A stretch of 64,000 bases of DNA, taken from NCBI GenBank assembly GCA_028023455.1, contig JAQFVV010012396.1, positions 4,621,656-4,685,655 on the forward strand, read 5' to 3'. This DNA is from Epiperipatus broadwayi (lineage: Eukaryota; Onychophora; Udeonychophora; Euonychophora; Peripatidae). A model generated the notes under the pieces. That model saw nothing but the letters and a program-made list of their open reading frames with translations. It had not been told where the DNA came from and searched no databases. Within the stretch, counting starts at the first letter, position 1. Each line of letters begins with the position of its first letter. Of this stretch, positions 1 through 12,650 are shown piece after piece. Both the position numbers and the translations under genes were made by a program.

Positions 1-2635
1 TAATTATTTTAAAGCATCTTTAATTTTATAATTTATTAGATTCATTTTATACCTTTACGATTTATGTTTTAAAATGCGTACTAAAAATTTATTGATGGAG
101 AGAATGGTTGAAATGTTATAAAAATTCTTTTACATCTCCACTGAGTGTAGTGACATTCTTTTTAATGTTTCATAAAATACATAACTTTATTTCTATATTT
201 CCAAATAGCAAAAAACAGCTTCATCATTTAATCTTTTTATTATAATAAATTTAGCTGTCCAATAGTTTAATTACTAATCCCCTTATATAAAGTTATAGTT
301 TACCTTACTATTCTAATGTGAAGTTTAGAGTTCAAGCTAATCAAAATCATTTAATTATCTTCTTGCTATATATGTATATAAAACAAATGTAACTATATTA
401 GTACAGCTCTCATATTTTTGACATTCTATTGATTTGTTTAAGCAAAAGTACTGTACTGATATAATTTATATATGAAAAATGCATAATTTATATGAAATGA
501 TACCATCAACAAATTTAGATATCTGCTTCAAGGCTTAGAAACAAATTTCACAAGAGAGCCTACTTATTTTATTTTAAAAGTTTCTAAACACTTTTATAAA
601 TCATATGTTGATTTTTTTTCTCTCTTCTTATTTTTTATTGTTTTACTGATAATAAAATAGTTTTCTTGATGTATTGTTTCCAGTCTTTTTTTTTCATTTC
701 TTCTAGATTGATTTTTAACAAACATATTTGATAGAATCTCTTATCTGATGATTCACTTTTATGAATTGTCTTTTTTTTTAAATAATAAAAGATACTGTTG
801 ATAAAGATATTATTACTTATATAACAAAGTTTAATTACAAATTAAATGACTTTATTTTATAAGAGATCATATGTTTTGTTTTTTCTTGCTTAAAATTAAT
901 AATAATTTCATATTCTATATGCATCATTATCAGAAAATTTATCTTAAATTCAAGTCCCTTTTCTCAAGATTAGAGATTTTTAATCTATATTTTTTTATAA
1001 CCTACAACTTGAGATTATACTAGCTTTTAGCACACAACCGTTATTTGTCATTTGGTAGTTGAATCTTATGTTGTCCACATTCTGACACATATCATTTAAA
1101 CACCAGCTTAAATTTCTTTGACTAGATGAGTGCTAAGATATGTATTAATTATAACAATATAAGTAGTATTATCTATGATTTGATTTTGGTAATAATTTAA
1201 GTTCAAATAAAAGGTATTGTAGTTCACATCTATAGTTCACATCTGTATTTTATAAAGTAGATTGTTTAAATTATAATACAAATGCAATATCTCTTAAAGC
1301 ATGTGTGAATATTTGAGTGTCCATATTTATGAAAGTGCATATAATCTTACAAGACAAATTAGAGTTAGGATATTTATATATAAAATACTTTTTAATGTAT
1401 TTAATATTTGGATGCTTTTCTAAGTTTTTATCTCTCTTACACAAATAAAACATCATGATAAGTTCTTTAAATGATTAAAATAATATAAATTTCTCAGAGT
1501 TTGAATTGGTTATATGAACCAAGAATAGTAACAAGGCTTTTTGAAGTCAACTTTTTTCTAAAGAAAATTTTAGGGTATTGGAATCTCATAAAGCTTAATA
1601 CATCAAAACTGTTTATTTTTCATATACGTAATACGGTATTTAAAGTAATTGATGAATTCATTTGATAAATTTCAGCCTTAAAGTTAAATAGTTTGAGTTT
1701 TTGGTCATTTTTTTTTATTTTTAGATTAATAAAATAACTTTAAGAATAATGATTTTAAATTATTAATTACTACTTTATTTATTTTTTATCAGCTCTAAAA
1801 TTATTGGTCATATAGGGAATTTATTAACTAAATTATTTTTTTTACTTAACAGCACCAGACACAATTAATTGATTATAAAGATTTTTTTTGTTGTTGTTTC
1901 TCACTCTTTTTTTTTTATTATTAAAATTTTGCTCAAAGTTAATATTTTAGTCATCATCTCAGAGATAATGAAAAATTCTTGTTTGTTTGTTTTGGGGTTT
2001 TTAGGGAGGGGGGGGGGGCTTTTCTTTTAGACAAAATTTTTGAAATAGATGTGGGATTTGTATTTCAACATTGTTTTAAAATGATTTGTTTCTTTTTCTC
2101 TTCCTCATTTTTAATAAAAAAGTGACATTTGAGACAAATTTCTTAATTATTTAAGACTCTGAATTGATATCTTTTTAAAGTGCACATATTTTAGTGATAA
2201 TATAAATAAATAACAAATAAAATCGAATTGTTTTTTCAATAAAAGCTGACTACCAAAAAGAAAAACAATCACTAAAATTAAAACTAATATGATCAACAGT
2301 ATTTTTTATTTTATTTTTTATTAATATTATAATTTGGTTTACAAGAATTAAACTTTCTACATTCATTATTTTGGAATTATCCATTTCATATAAATACATT
2401 AATGATCATTACTAATTACTTATTAAATCTTAGCTCAGAAATAAATTTTAGATTTCAATTAAATATTAATGTATTTATTTCTTGATTAATATAAACACGT
2501 GGAATAATTCAAAATTACCATTTCATTGCCAGCCAGATATAAACTTTAAATCTCTGTTAAAAATTTATATATATGTTAAACTTTAAAAAACAACAACAGA
2601 CATATTCATTTTTTTGTATTTTCATGAAGGGTTGT
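1..2635. other. AT-rich DNA without recognisable genes
   Basis: No reading frame of convincing length or composition is visible on either strand. The stretch consists of A/T-rich sequence with short homopolymer runs. An isolated run of 11 G lies at about 2008-2018, which is conspicuous in this composition but has no associated element that I can identify. Confidence 0.6.
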
Positions 2636-2814
2636 GATGATGGTGTTTTAGTTGTATTTATATGTTGTGCTATTTCTGTAATCTAATATGAATATTGAAT
2701 GTCTTTAGAAAAAATTAACTTTATTTAAATATTCCAAATACCTTCAGTTATCAGTAATAGCACAAAGTAATATGCACAATATTTCAAGAGATAATATTTT
2801 CTCCTTTTCTTCAG

Positions 2815-2923
2815 GTGTTGTTGGCTTGACCAATGTCAGTACTAGTATGGGAATTGAATCTGGATCCATAAATTAGAGTATTAAATTTTAAGGTAATGCT
2901 CTAACCAATGGAGTCATCCTACC
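2815..2923 (-). repeat. tRNA-like (SINE-type) head in left foldback arm
   Basis: Read on the minus strand, the segment begins GGTAGGATGACTCCATTGG, an A-box-like start, and carries a B-box-like block (reverse of GGGAATTGAATC at about 2850-2861). It corresponds position by position with the plus-strand head at 3279. These are the two internal promoter boxes of RNA polymerase III tRNA-type genes. The copy is mutated and does not fold as a functional tRNA by eye. Confidence 0.55.
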
Positions 2924-3278
2924 AAAGTAAACAGCTCAGTATAAATTTCATATACTTATCTATGAGGTTTCTCCTGATTTCTCCACTTTTTAAGAGCAAA
3001 GTTGGTTAGTGGCTTCCATACATTATGTATAGTCACACTAGTTTGACTTTTGAGATTGTATGTGCCAATAAACATATGTGCAATTATGAACATTAAATAG
3101 AGAAGAAAAGAATAAAATTTACGAAGTTGCTCACATAACAATGGCAGACAATTCCATAAGTCAATCAAGTGTGGCTATATATAATGTATAGAAAACCACT
3201 AATCAACTTTGCTTTTTGGAGAAATCAGGAGGAACCTCATAGCTAAGCATATAAAATTTCTATTGACTCTTGCCTTTG

Positions 3279-3400
3279 GCAGGATGGCTCAGTTAATTAG
3301 AGTGTTACCTTAAAATTCAATATTCAAAGAATCTAAGAGTCCAGGTTTGATTTCCATGCTAGTGCCATTACTGATCAGGCCAGCAACACCTGAAGAAAAG
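3279..3400 (+). repeat. tRNA-like (SINE-type) head in right foldback arm
   Basis: The sequence opens with GCAGGATGGCTCAGTTAATT, a good A-box context, and has the B-box-like GGTTTGATTTCC at about 3344-3355. A non-tRNA body follows (AACACCTGAAGAAAAG and onward) that is shared with the left arm and with the copy at 26.0 kb. This is the better preserved of the two heads. Confidence 0.6.
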
Positions 3401-3560
3401 AGAATAATACTTCTTGAAATGTTGTGCATATACTAACCTGTTTGATGTGCTTTACTAAACAGTTGAATGTATTTGTAATATTTAAATAAAAGTTACATTT
3501 TTCTAAAGACATTCATCTGTATTAAGCAACAATTCATTTTAATTCTATTGCAGGACATCT

Positions 3561-4672
3561 ATTGTAAGTTTGAATATTAATAAAAACTAGATGATACTTC
3601 GTTCTAAATTTTCATATTAGTTTTAGATTATTGGTCTTCTTCAATAAAGGTCAATGATTTGCATCCTCACATTGACCACAAACTAATATCTACTTTCATT
3701 ACTTAAGCAAAAATACAATAGATGGCTATGGAATCAAGTAAAAAGTGCACACTACTGCTCCTAAGGAATATGCATTGTTATTTTTTAATGTCAAGATATA
3801 TCTCTATTGTGCATCTTAATCTATTGCTTTCCTATATATAATACTTAAATAAATAAATCTAAAGTAATTAATATTGATGTATTTTCTTTAAAACTATATC
3901 ACAAATAATAATAATAATAAAATTTTTGGTGTTTAGGGTTACAAAATAAAAATAATCAAATAATTTATTGTTCAGGATCTCATAATAAGTTTAAATCCCG
4001 AAAGTGATGGAGCTAGGGTGCTGAAAAATTGATTTGGAGTTTCAGTCTATAGACTCCACTACTGCACTAAATCACACAAAGCATTAAGTTACTTTAACTT
4101 ATTATTAACTTTTAGATTATGAACAATAAAATAGAAAAGAGATATGAGTAAATATTTGACAAATAAACAACATAACTGAATGTCTTTTTTTATTTGGAAG
4201 TTCATGTGAAGTTTGAAGGGAAAAGTTTGAAATGGAATTGACTGGAGAACCCAGGATCTAAACTATATTACTGTAGTAAACCACACAGAACACTCTACAT
4301 TGGTACTTACTTACTAAAATAATAATAGCACAGGCATCATATATTATTCAAGTATTTCTTTTTCTATTTGTACTCCTTACTTTTTTTAATCTGCCTTTGT
4401 TTATGTAACATACTCAAGTTTATATATTAGAATTCAAGCACTCTAAATATTGAACAAAGGAATCAAAAATAGAATGAATCCACCTATTCTTCATTGCTCT
4501 GGTGTTTATAAGCATACCTTCATCAACATTGTTGCTAATTAGGAGTGAAATTAATTTATCAACCAGATGAAATATGGCACTTAAGAGTTATTAAACTCAT
4601 AATTAATAATACAAGGCTGAAAACAGCACCTCATTTTTAATATCTTGATTGTAATAATTAAACAAGATTTAA
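3561..4672. other. Gene-free stretch with two weakly related repeats
   Basis: No gene is visible. Segments at about 3960-4110 and 4195-4310 share a motif of the form ACTGnAnTAAACCACACA and may be decayed copies of one tRNA-derived or other short repeat, judged on a short match only. Confidence 0.35.
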
Positions 4673-4685
4673 TATGTAATCTTTA

Positions 4686-4799
4686 GTCAAGTGTTGTTAG
4701 CCGAGAGGTCATCGCTGCCGCCTTGCAAGCAAGTAGTTGGTTGCAGACGGTTGTGGGTTCGCCTCCCGGCAGATGCTATGATATATGAATATATATATA
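4686..4799 (+). mobile_element. tRNA-like mini-retroposon, copy 1
   Basis: A short class-II-tRNA-like unit begins GTCAAGTGTTGTTAGCCGAG, contains the B-box-like GGGTTCGCCTCCCGG and ends with a GATGCTATGA tail, here followed by AT repeats. It is flanked by 13-bp direct repeats that match at 12 positions (about 4673-4685 and 4800-4812), as expected of a target-site duplication. The same unit occurs at 31745 and 39798. The GATGCTATGA tail is not part of a tRNA and marks the family. The variable-arm-like segment and the GCCGAG context recall tRNA-Ser/Leu; the exact parent is uncertain. Confidence 0.75.
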
Positions 4800-4812
4800 T
4801 ATGTAAACTTTA

Positions 4813-6219
4813 AATGTATATATAAACAAAGAGAGTAAATCACTTTTCCTTAGGCTATTGCTTAAAAGCACTCTAAATGGTGAACAAAAGAATCAAGAAT
4901 TGATTAAACGACCTATTTTAATTAAATAATCTCAGTATCTCAGTGTTAATTTTAAAAAAGACTTGCCTTTAAATAATACTGCTGGTTAAATAATCTTTTT
5001 AATGAGAACTTTTAATTCTTATTTAAATAAAAATGGGTATTGAAAATAAAATATGTTCTTATTTATTTATTTTTTCTAAATGGATTAGCAGTATGATTTT
5101 TTTATTAAAAATCGCCAACATAAATTTAAGTAGACAAGAAAAATGTCATTTTAACAGCACAATTTAGAATATTTCAAATAATCACTCAACAAAATGATGG
5201 TTTTATTTCTAAACCTCGCGACAAGTCCATTCAGTTAGTATTAGGTAATGATTAAAACAAGCCAATACTGTGATAAAAAGAACCTCTTTTCAAACAATCA
5301 TGCTTAATTTACTTTAAAACTATATCTTAAATTTATCAGACTTAAAATATAGTCTGGCAAAACGATTAAGAAAAAAATTACTTCTTTAACATCTAAAACT
5401 TTAACATTAAAATTCTCATTTTATTCTCCATTTACTTAAAACATTTTAAAGAAATGAAGAAGAAAATAAATCTTTTTCTATATATATAATAAAAGAAATT
5501 TATATTATAGTTAAATAATTTTATAAACTGAAGTTATATAGCGTAGCATTCTCGTGAGCAATTGATAGTAAAAAAAATTATTTTATTACTTGTACATTAA
5601 TCTGAGCACCTATTATTCAAAAATTTCTGTTATTCCAAAAATAATTTCAAAAGTGATCTTTTTAATCTTTTACATTAAATTTAGTGTAGACATCCATTTA
5701 CAAACAAACTTTTAAAAAAATTCAAAGAATACCTATATATCGATAAACTTAATTGTAATTAGTTGGCTATTCTATAATAGTAGAATTGAGATTCACATGA
5801 AGTAGATCTATTCCTGAAATAAATAGTTCATAAATCCAAAAATTCTGGAACCAGGAACTTTGGGTTAATAGTATTTTATCTGTATACATTTAGGGCATTA
5901 CTGCTTTAATAACTACATACACACTTGCCATCTTACTTATTTGGCCAATAGAATTTTCTTACCCCAACTTATGTAGTCAGTAACAATGACTATTTTCCTG
6001 AAGTAGTGTGCAGTTTTTTGTTTGTTTTTTTTTCATAAAATAGCAGTAGATAATTGAAACTGTAAAAAATAAAGATGTTAAATTATTTTGAAATTAAAGT
6101 ACTATTTTTTAAACAAATATAACACTTGAAAATATTACAATCAAGTGTGGTAGTAATGATTTTATTTCTATATAAAATCAAACAACTGACAAAAATATAT
6201 GTTATTTACAAATATTTTT
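4813..6219. other. AT-rich DNA without recognisable genes
   Basis: No coding sequence is visible. The part from about 5580 to 5900 shows patchy similarity to 29050-29340 (shared phrases such as GATCTATTC followed by TGAAAT, and TTAATAGTATTTTA), suggesting two old copies of an unnamed dispersed repeat. Confidence 0.4.
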
Positions 6220-7749
6220 AATTGATAGTAATGAATAATTTTGATTTGTTTCTTTTATATTTTATTATCCTTCTCAAAAATGTAAAAGTGTATGGGACCT
6301 TCTCATTTCCAAAAGAAAAGGTTTTGGAAATGTTACTTTTTTTTTTATCTTTTATTGTGAAGTGTGTTTTCAGATTTAATTATTAAAAAAATGAAAGGTT
6401 TTAGATAATCTTAAATTTTTAATCTTTAACTATGAAATATTGTTTTTCAGCTATAATTATTGAAAAGAGAAACTAGTTATTTAAAGTAAATGTGAATTTA
6501 GTTATTAATAAGAATCAACAGGTTAAACTTATTTGATATAAAATTACATTTTTTTTTATAAAGAAAAGGTGTTCGATTTTAATTGTCATATTATCATATA
6601 TTTTTAATTTCCTTATTTATAATTCACTGAATAACTTTATTAAATAATAATAGTTTCCGAAATTATTTATTTTATGTTAATGTCTTTATATCTCCAGCTA
6701 TTGTTCTATGAATTAGGAATATATGTATGACTTTATTTAATCATAGCATAGCTCTTTAAAGAATTTGTATATTTTCCCAATGAGACTACTTAAATTAAGA
6801 TAAATTACACATGGGCATTTATATTTTTCTTGTTCACATTCACAGTTCCTAGTTATTGTCTTTGTGATCCTGAGCTAGTTCTAAAACAGTAATGGTACAT
6901 TTATGGAAATGTGAGGATATATGTTTTTTTTTAGACATTCAGATTGTTTTCTGAATGGCGCAAAGATCAACATCACCTTTAAATCCATTGACAATACTTT
7001 ATGTATACTGATTAGATATTAGTTTATAGTGGGACTGTACACTCTTGGCACCACATGGCCAAAGCATTGATAATGATCAGCATGTATCAGGATACTGGCA
7101 TTTTTTATTATAATAGATACTTCAATACTTAAACATGTGCCTTCAGATGATTGTATTTTATATTATACCCTAAATTAGGCATTGGCTATATAATTAACCC
7201 ACATCTTGGTGTTGAACCTCTTTTAGATTGTCACAAGGGAAGATTGTTGATTATTCATGTCTAATGCTGGTGAACAGTAAAAGAAAATCATTAATTTTAT
7301 ATCACCTTATTTGCTGCAATCTCATGAAATCAGCTACTTATAAGATAGCTGAGACTATCAGGAGATTCAAGAGAAATTGAAACCATGTAAATTTGGCTAT
7401 TGATTGGCATATTATATTGGAAGACATAGTATATATTATCATGATTCTTTTCAGAGTCCCAGTATGTTCCAGGGTTATATGCACTATAAGTGTATGTAAC
7501 ACATGACAAACCTTAAATCAGATAAAATCATATTTATTACCACACCATTAGCAGGCATAGGTTAAAAAAGATTTCAATAAAATAAAGAAATGAGCTTTCA
7601 TCTCAAAGTGTTTATCCCTATAGAATAACCTTTGGGTAATAGTCACTTAAATGCTAAGATGGCTTAATAAAATAACCTTTCCTTATTGGAACATCATATC
7701 ATTTATTCATAACTTATTAGTAAAATTTCAAGGAAAAATGATTTACTAC

Positions 7750-8730
7750 ATTTTATACATCATCTGGTTATTGGCAGATAGAACTTCATCCAGATCATCA
7801 TAAATATACAGCATTTTAATATGCCAGTAACTCACATAATGTTAATAGGTTGCCTATTAAGTTGATGAATAGTGGAATAGCAGGGCAGACCTATTAAAGA
7901 GGCTAGTTTATATTATGTTACCTGAGATTAAAACATTGCTAATAACATACATGAATGATGTAGCAATGACCTCAAAAAATTTAGAAGATCATGTTAAGCA
8001 CTTAACAGATTGTTTTAATGAATTCTGGCTGTTAGGAATCAAAATTAATTAAAAGCAAGTGCCTTGGCAAGTGACAAGGTAATCTATTTAGGGCACATCA
8101 CTGAAAACAGAGGTGTGCATTCATATCCCAAGAAAGGGAATTTGATACAAAATTTGTCTGCACTGAGAAATAAAAAAAATTATTCTTTATGAAGTTGTGT
8201 AAATTCTACAACATAAATTTTATAAAGTATTGCACAAATATAGAATCAATGTTAAGGATAATCCATGGATGTGGAGCACCCCTCCCCAGCATGATCAGAA
8301 TTTTTATAATAATTAAAGAGAATTTCCTGAAGAAAGTTATATTGTTTTATCCAGATTTTATGAAACCCTTCTATTTCCAGACAAACAATAGTAATTTGGG
8401 TTGGGGGCAAATGTTCCAGATCCAAAACAATAGACATCAACCGAGATTCCTAATTTCATTAGTATAATGCTATAATGATTAAATTACACAGTAACAAAGA
8501 AGAAGGCCTTGGCTATAGTATGAGTCAAAGTGATTGTCATCACTTACCCAAAAACTCAGAAATTTTTAAACTACAGCCAATTAAATATAAGTGAATTAGT
8601 TCAATGATATATGCTGTTACTAGAATATACTTACATTGTTAAATATTGTATGTCATCAGAAAATATTGTGACAGACATAATAAGTTGTAATTTTATACAG
8701 CCAACTCAAAGCCATTTGAGAATTGAGAAG
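7750..8730 (+). pseudogene. pol: gypsy reverse transcriptase-RNase H remnant
   Basis: At 7750-7816 one frame reads SSGYWQIELHPDHHKYTAF, a strong match to the gypsy RT block (SGYWQI...KTAF). At about 7945-8035 a frame reads TYMNDVAMTSKNLEDHVKHL, matching the YxDD block and the following EEH.EHL region, with the catalytic pair altered to ND. YLGHIT lies near 8085. At 8330-8467 comes YPDFMKPFYFQTNNSNLGWG, the start of RNase H with the first catalytic Asp position changed. At 8611-8690 comes YTYIVKYCMSSENIVTDIIS, matching the IEYRPGKENVVADALSR block. Frames change several times and stops intervene, so no product is expected. Confidence 0.8.
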
Positions 8731-9369
8731 GCTTACATTACAGTAGTTAATCCCAGCTTTGAAAGATTTAATAAAGGAGGAGTAGCAAATATTTCCTGAA
8801 CTACAAAGACAAAATTCCATGTATGAAAATTATATAGGGAAACTAGAGGAAAATCCCTGATTAAATGCTTAGAAAATGATTCATATAAAAAAAACACTAT
8901 TATAAATTGAAAGAGAACTTACTAATGTACCAGCCAAATAAAAAAAGACTTATGGAGAGTTGTATTAATGTTAGTAATATGTAAGAAATTGATTTTTATA
9001 TGCATTGTTTATATAGCCATTATGGAATCAGAAAGATGAAATAACTTAATTCTCACAGTATTTTATTGTCTTCAGATGTATAATAGTATAGTCAATGCTT
9101 AAGGCAGTTGTGAAGTATAAGATCAAAATTATCAAATAAATATTATGATAGACCAATGAAAATGTGAAAATGAGTTGTAGATCATTGATTATTATGGATC
9201 CTTGTAAACATACAAATGAATGAATTAATTAGCTGTACCATATGATATGTTTGTAAAATATTTCAGAAAACTAATGCTAGGGGGGGGAGGCATTTGGGTA
9301 TTAGGAAAACAATTTCCTTTACTATAAACCCTAAAGTCATCTTAAAAGATTATGCTATAGCTTTTAAGA

Positions 9370-9660
9370 CTAACAAATAGCAACATAAGATATCATATAA
9401 GGGAATTTGCCATGCTCTTACATCAATTAGAAATCCACAATCAAATCTTTGTATATCATGAGGAAACTGGTTTGACTATTTAGAGTATATGCAAATATTT
9501 GATCAAAAAGATGGGTTGATAAAGTCAAACAAGTGTTTAATCATCTAAATTGGATCCAGAATGAGTCTCCAGGAATTGTACTAATTTAATTGCACTTTGG
9601 CATATACCCATGTTGCTAAAGGTAAACTTACTTGTTATACATAGAACCTTAAATAAAGAG
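9370..9660 (+). pseudogene. pol: gypsy integrase core remnant
   Basis: One frame contains IREFAMLLHQLEIHNQIFVY followed by HEETGLT. This resembles the integrase catalytic core around the second acidic residue and the conserved YHPQTNG.ER segment. Downstream sequence could correspond to the following YN...H.TT block but is too degraded for a firm match. The location, about 650 bp after the RNase H end, fits a gypsy pol. The zinc-binding HHCC region expected at about 8800-9300 was not recognised. Confidence 0.6.
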
Positions 9661-9900
9661 GAGGATAGAGAAAAAGCCCATATTATTATAACATAAAAGA
9701 GTGAAAAAAGAAATACACAACCACATAATTTTAATTTAGGAAATAAAGGTATTGTCAGGACAAGTCCAGTTAGTCATCTTTATAAGGATATTTGAAATTC
9801 TCCAAATTGTATGAATATTGCCTAGCATCATGAAAAAATGCCTACATGTTAGAAGATAAAAAAAAGATAAAAACCCCTATAGTGATTGGTTTTTGGGACC

Positions 9901-10437
9901 CTTTTCAAAAGGAAATTATTAAAGGTACATTATAAAAACAGATAAATAATATGAAGATTATACTCAAGATGTAAATTAAAAAATGATTAGGCAATTTTTT
10001 TTATCTGGATTTATCATTTTATTTCTATTTAGGTGGAGAGGAATGAGAAGAATTTTTCCAATATTTTTTTTGCCAGAATGCCAATTAGTAAACTTATTAA
10101 AAAGATACATTTATTCAGTGATAATAGGATAAGTTTTAGTGACTCAAGTTTTACTGCCTTAAACTTTCTTCTATTTTATTTTTAACATAATCTCCTATTG
10201 ATTCAATTGCACACTATATCAGAAATAACATCATTGAAGCTTGGCCAATTAAATCTCTTTTTACAAAAAGATTACTTCTCGCCTTTATAAACTTAAAAAT
10301 TCCAGTCATATCTTAATTATTAAAAAAAATCCTCTGCATATTTTTACTTAATTAACAGAAGCAGGATAATTCTTTAATTATATTTCAGTTTGGATAAAAG
10401 AAAGCAAAAAATTCAACTTTAATTAAATTAAACAGTC

Positions 10438-10469
<32 letters not shown>

Positions 10470-11190
10470 ATAAAATTAAGAAAAATATAGGTTTAGAGAA
10501 ATAAAAAAATACTTTTATATACTTTTCTCTCTTTTCTACAACTATTCTTAACAAACTATAAATATTACTTTAGTAATTATATTTGTCTATATGTTACTAA
10601 TTGTTATAAAAGAAATAAAAAAGGTAGAAAATGTGCTGTTTTATTTAAATGAAGTTGATCTCTTTTTTCCATTTTTTTTATCTCTCTAAAATGTAATATT
10701 TTCCAAATTGAAGTATTATTAAAGGATTATCTAGTTTATGTTAAGAATAAAAAATGCAAATGAATTTTTTTAATAATTAGGGTACAATTAGAATTTTTAA
10801 GTTGAAAAAAAAAAGGAAATAATCTTTTTTTGTAAAAAGACTCAATTGGTCATGGCTCAATGCTGTCAGTTTTGATATAGTATGTGATTAGATCAATAGT
10901 GATTTGTGTTAAAAATAAAATGGAAGGTTTATTCCAGTAAAAAATTTGAGTATCTAATCAACAGAGTAGGAGCCCAGCTCTTGAGATAACAGTGAGAAGT
11001 TAAGATTGTAATCTGAGGTAAGACTAGCTTCACTAATTATTATTAAAAAAATGTTTTTTGAAATTTATTTGAAGAAAACCATATGCTGAGCTTTAACTAA
11101 ATGTTAAGCATCACCAAAGCAACATGAAACTTGGTTCACTACCCCTGAGATAAATTTGCAACAAGCCTCATGTATCCATCTAAAATAATG
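9901..11190. other. AT-rich DNA without recognisable genes
   Basis: No gene or clear 3' LTR of the preceding element is visible. Runs of TTTA repeats occur near 10440-10475. Confidence 0.5.
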
Positions 11191-11194
11191 ACAG

Positions 11195-11450
11195 TGTCAG
11201 TCTATGCTAACCTGATGTGAAAATCTGTATTAATATGAAAAGTATTATACTGTGTAATGGATAAATTTAGTCTGTGCTAACTTAATTTGAAAATTTACAT
11301 TAGTCTGGAAATTATTATAATTTTAAACTGAAAACTTGAAGTTAGAAAAAAAGGTTAATAGAAGAACTTTTAATAAAAATAGTGGATAAATTCAACTTGT
11401 GCTAACCAGTCCTATACATTATTACTATTATAATTTTAAATTAAACATTT
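11195..11450 (+). repeat. Degenerate tandem repeat, about three units
   Basis: The phrase TGTGCTAAC (or TATGCTAAC), preceded in two units by GATAAATT, recurs near 11202, 11275 and 11399, each time followed by similar AT-rich sequence including TATTATAATTTTAAA. Spacing is about 73 then 124 bp, so units have changed in length. No function can be assigned. Confidence 0.45.
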
Positions 11451-11574
11451 AAAGAAACAAAAAACTGATCTAAAACAACTCTGAAGTAATAACTACAAAA
11501 GAAGTAATAAATGAATAAAATCCATGACAAAATAAGATATATTTGATTTACATTTCATTTATGTATTTTTATTT

Positions 11575-11584
11575 ACATGTCCAC

Positions 11585-11629
<45 letters not shown>

Positions 11630-11639
11630 GTGGACATGT
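11575..11639. repeat. Palindrome: 13-bp arms around an AT core
   Basis: ACATGTCCACATT at 11575-11587 is repeated exactly inverted at 11627-11639, with a pure TA repeat between. The whole can fold into a long hairpin or cruciform. Three other palindromes of the same design occur in the window. Confidence 0.9.
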
Positions 11640-11689
11640 ATATATTATAAATAAATATATATATATATATATATATATATTGAATTTAT

Positions 11690-12650
11690 AATAATGAATA
11701 ATTTTGAATTAAATTTTCTTTTCTTTTCTTTTCCCTTTCAAAAATGTAAAAGTGTACGTGACTTTTCCATTTTAAAAAAAGAAAAAAAAAAGATTTCAGT
11801 AATCTTAATTTTTTTTATCTTTTATTGTGAAGTAGTGTTTCAGATTTAGTTATTAAAAAAACAGAAAATTTTAGCCAATCTTAAATTTTTAATTGTGACA
11901 TATATTGTTTTTCAGCTTTAATTATTGAAAAAAGTAGCAACTCAGTAAAGTAAATATGAATTTAGTTATTAATAAGAATCAATAGATTAAACTTATTCAC
12001 TGTATGAAATTATATTTTTATACAAAGAATATGTTAGAATTATAATTGTTATATTATTATTTTTTATTTATTATTCATTGGTTAACTTTATTAAATAATT
12101 GTTAATTCTGAAATTATTTTTGTATTAATGTCTTCATTCTTCCAACTATCTGTTTTGTGAATTAGCAGTGTATGTAACTTGATTTCATCATAGCACTGCT
12201 CTTTAAAAGATTTGTAGCTTATTCCAGTAAGACTATTTAAATTAAGGTAGTTTAAGCATATACATTTATATTTCTGTTATGATAGCATATCTTTGTGTTT
12301 GGACATCCAGACAGTTTTCTGGATAGTGTAAAAGTCAACAACACCTTTAAAAACAATTGATTCACTTTATTTATACAGATTGGAAATTAGTTTATAGTTG
12401 GCTGGTATACTAAGGGTACTCTATGCCCAAAGTATTGATGATGATCAGCAATGTATCAGGATACCAGCATTTTTTATTATGAGAGATATTTTATCATCTA
12501 AGTATATGCTTGCAGATAATTGTTTTTATATTATGTCTTATATTTGCCATTGTCTAGATAAACCCTACATCTTGATATTGGATCTCTTTATATCCAGCCA
12601 CAAGGGATGACTGTTGATTATTCATGTTTTTATGCTGGTAATGTAACTTA
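11690..12650 (+). mobile_element. Second gypsy fragment, paralogous to 6220-7260
   Basis: This segment parallels 6220-7260 over its full length. Shared landmarks include AAAAATGTAAAAGTGTA, ATCTTTTATTGTGAAGT, the TTGTTTTTCAGCT block and the stretch from GACATCCAGACAG to the end. A reading frame at 12398-12610 encodes DKPYILILDLFISSHKG, weakly resembling the end of a retroviral-type aspartic protease (ILG.DFL..HKG); the same segment is frameshifted in the other copy. It probably covers the LTR plus the beginning of the interior. No RT follows. Confidence 0.6.

Larger units (their letters stand above)
2636..3560. mobile_element. Foldback element with long imperfect inverted arms
   Basis: The left arm (about 2636-3020) returns as an imperfect reverse complement on the right (about 3190-3560). 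Matching landmarks are the outer segment TGAATGTCTTTAGAAAAA near 2697 and its inverse near 3495-3512, and the inner segment around 2965-3015 and its inverse at 3190-3240. Between them is a loop of about 170 bp. Each arm carries a tRNA-like head in divergent orientation. A shorter relative lies at 25905-26275. The structure fits a foldback or MITE-like DNA element; no transposase is present. Inverted insertion of two SINEs is the alternative, but the inversion extends beyond the tRNA-like heads into sequence 5' of them, which favours one palindromic unit. Confidence 0.7.
6220..9900 (+). mobile_element. Decayed Ty3/gypsy LTR retrotransposon
   Basis: Ordered remnants of a gypsy pol polyprotein run on the plus strand: reverse transcriptase (about 7750-8160), RNase H (8190-8730) and integrase core (9370-9660). 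The order RT-RNaseH-IN is that of Ty3/gypsy rather than copia. The first kilobase (6220-7260) recurs at 11690-12650 in the same orientation and probably covers the 5' LTR plus the start of the interior. No open frame of useful length remains; stops and frameshifts are frequent, so the copy is dead. The outer boundaries are approximate because I could not identify an intact LTR pair. Confidence 0.7.

Noticed and set aside
2956-3168. 70-codon minus-strand frame
   Set aside because: Lies in the arm and loop of the foldback element; the arm-derived part is explained by the repeat.
9276-9290. Purine run AGGGGGGGGAGG as a possible polypurine tract of the gypsy remnant
   Set aside because: It lies before the integrase core, where a polypurine tract is not expected, and no LTR starts after it.
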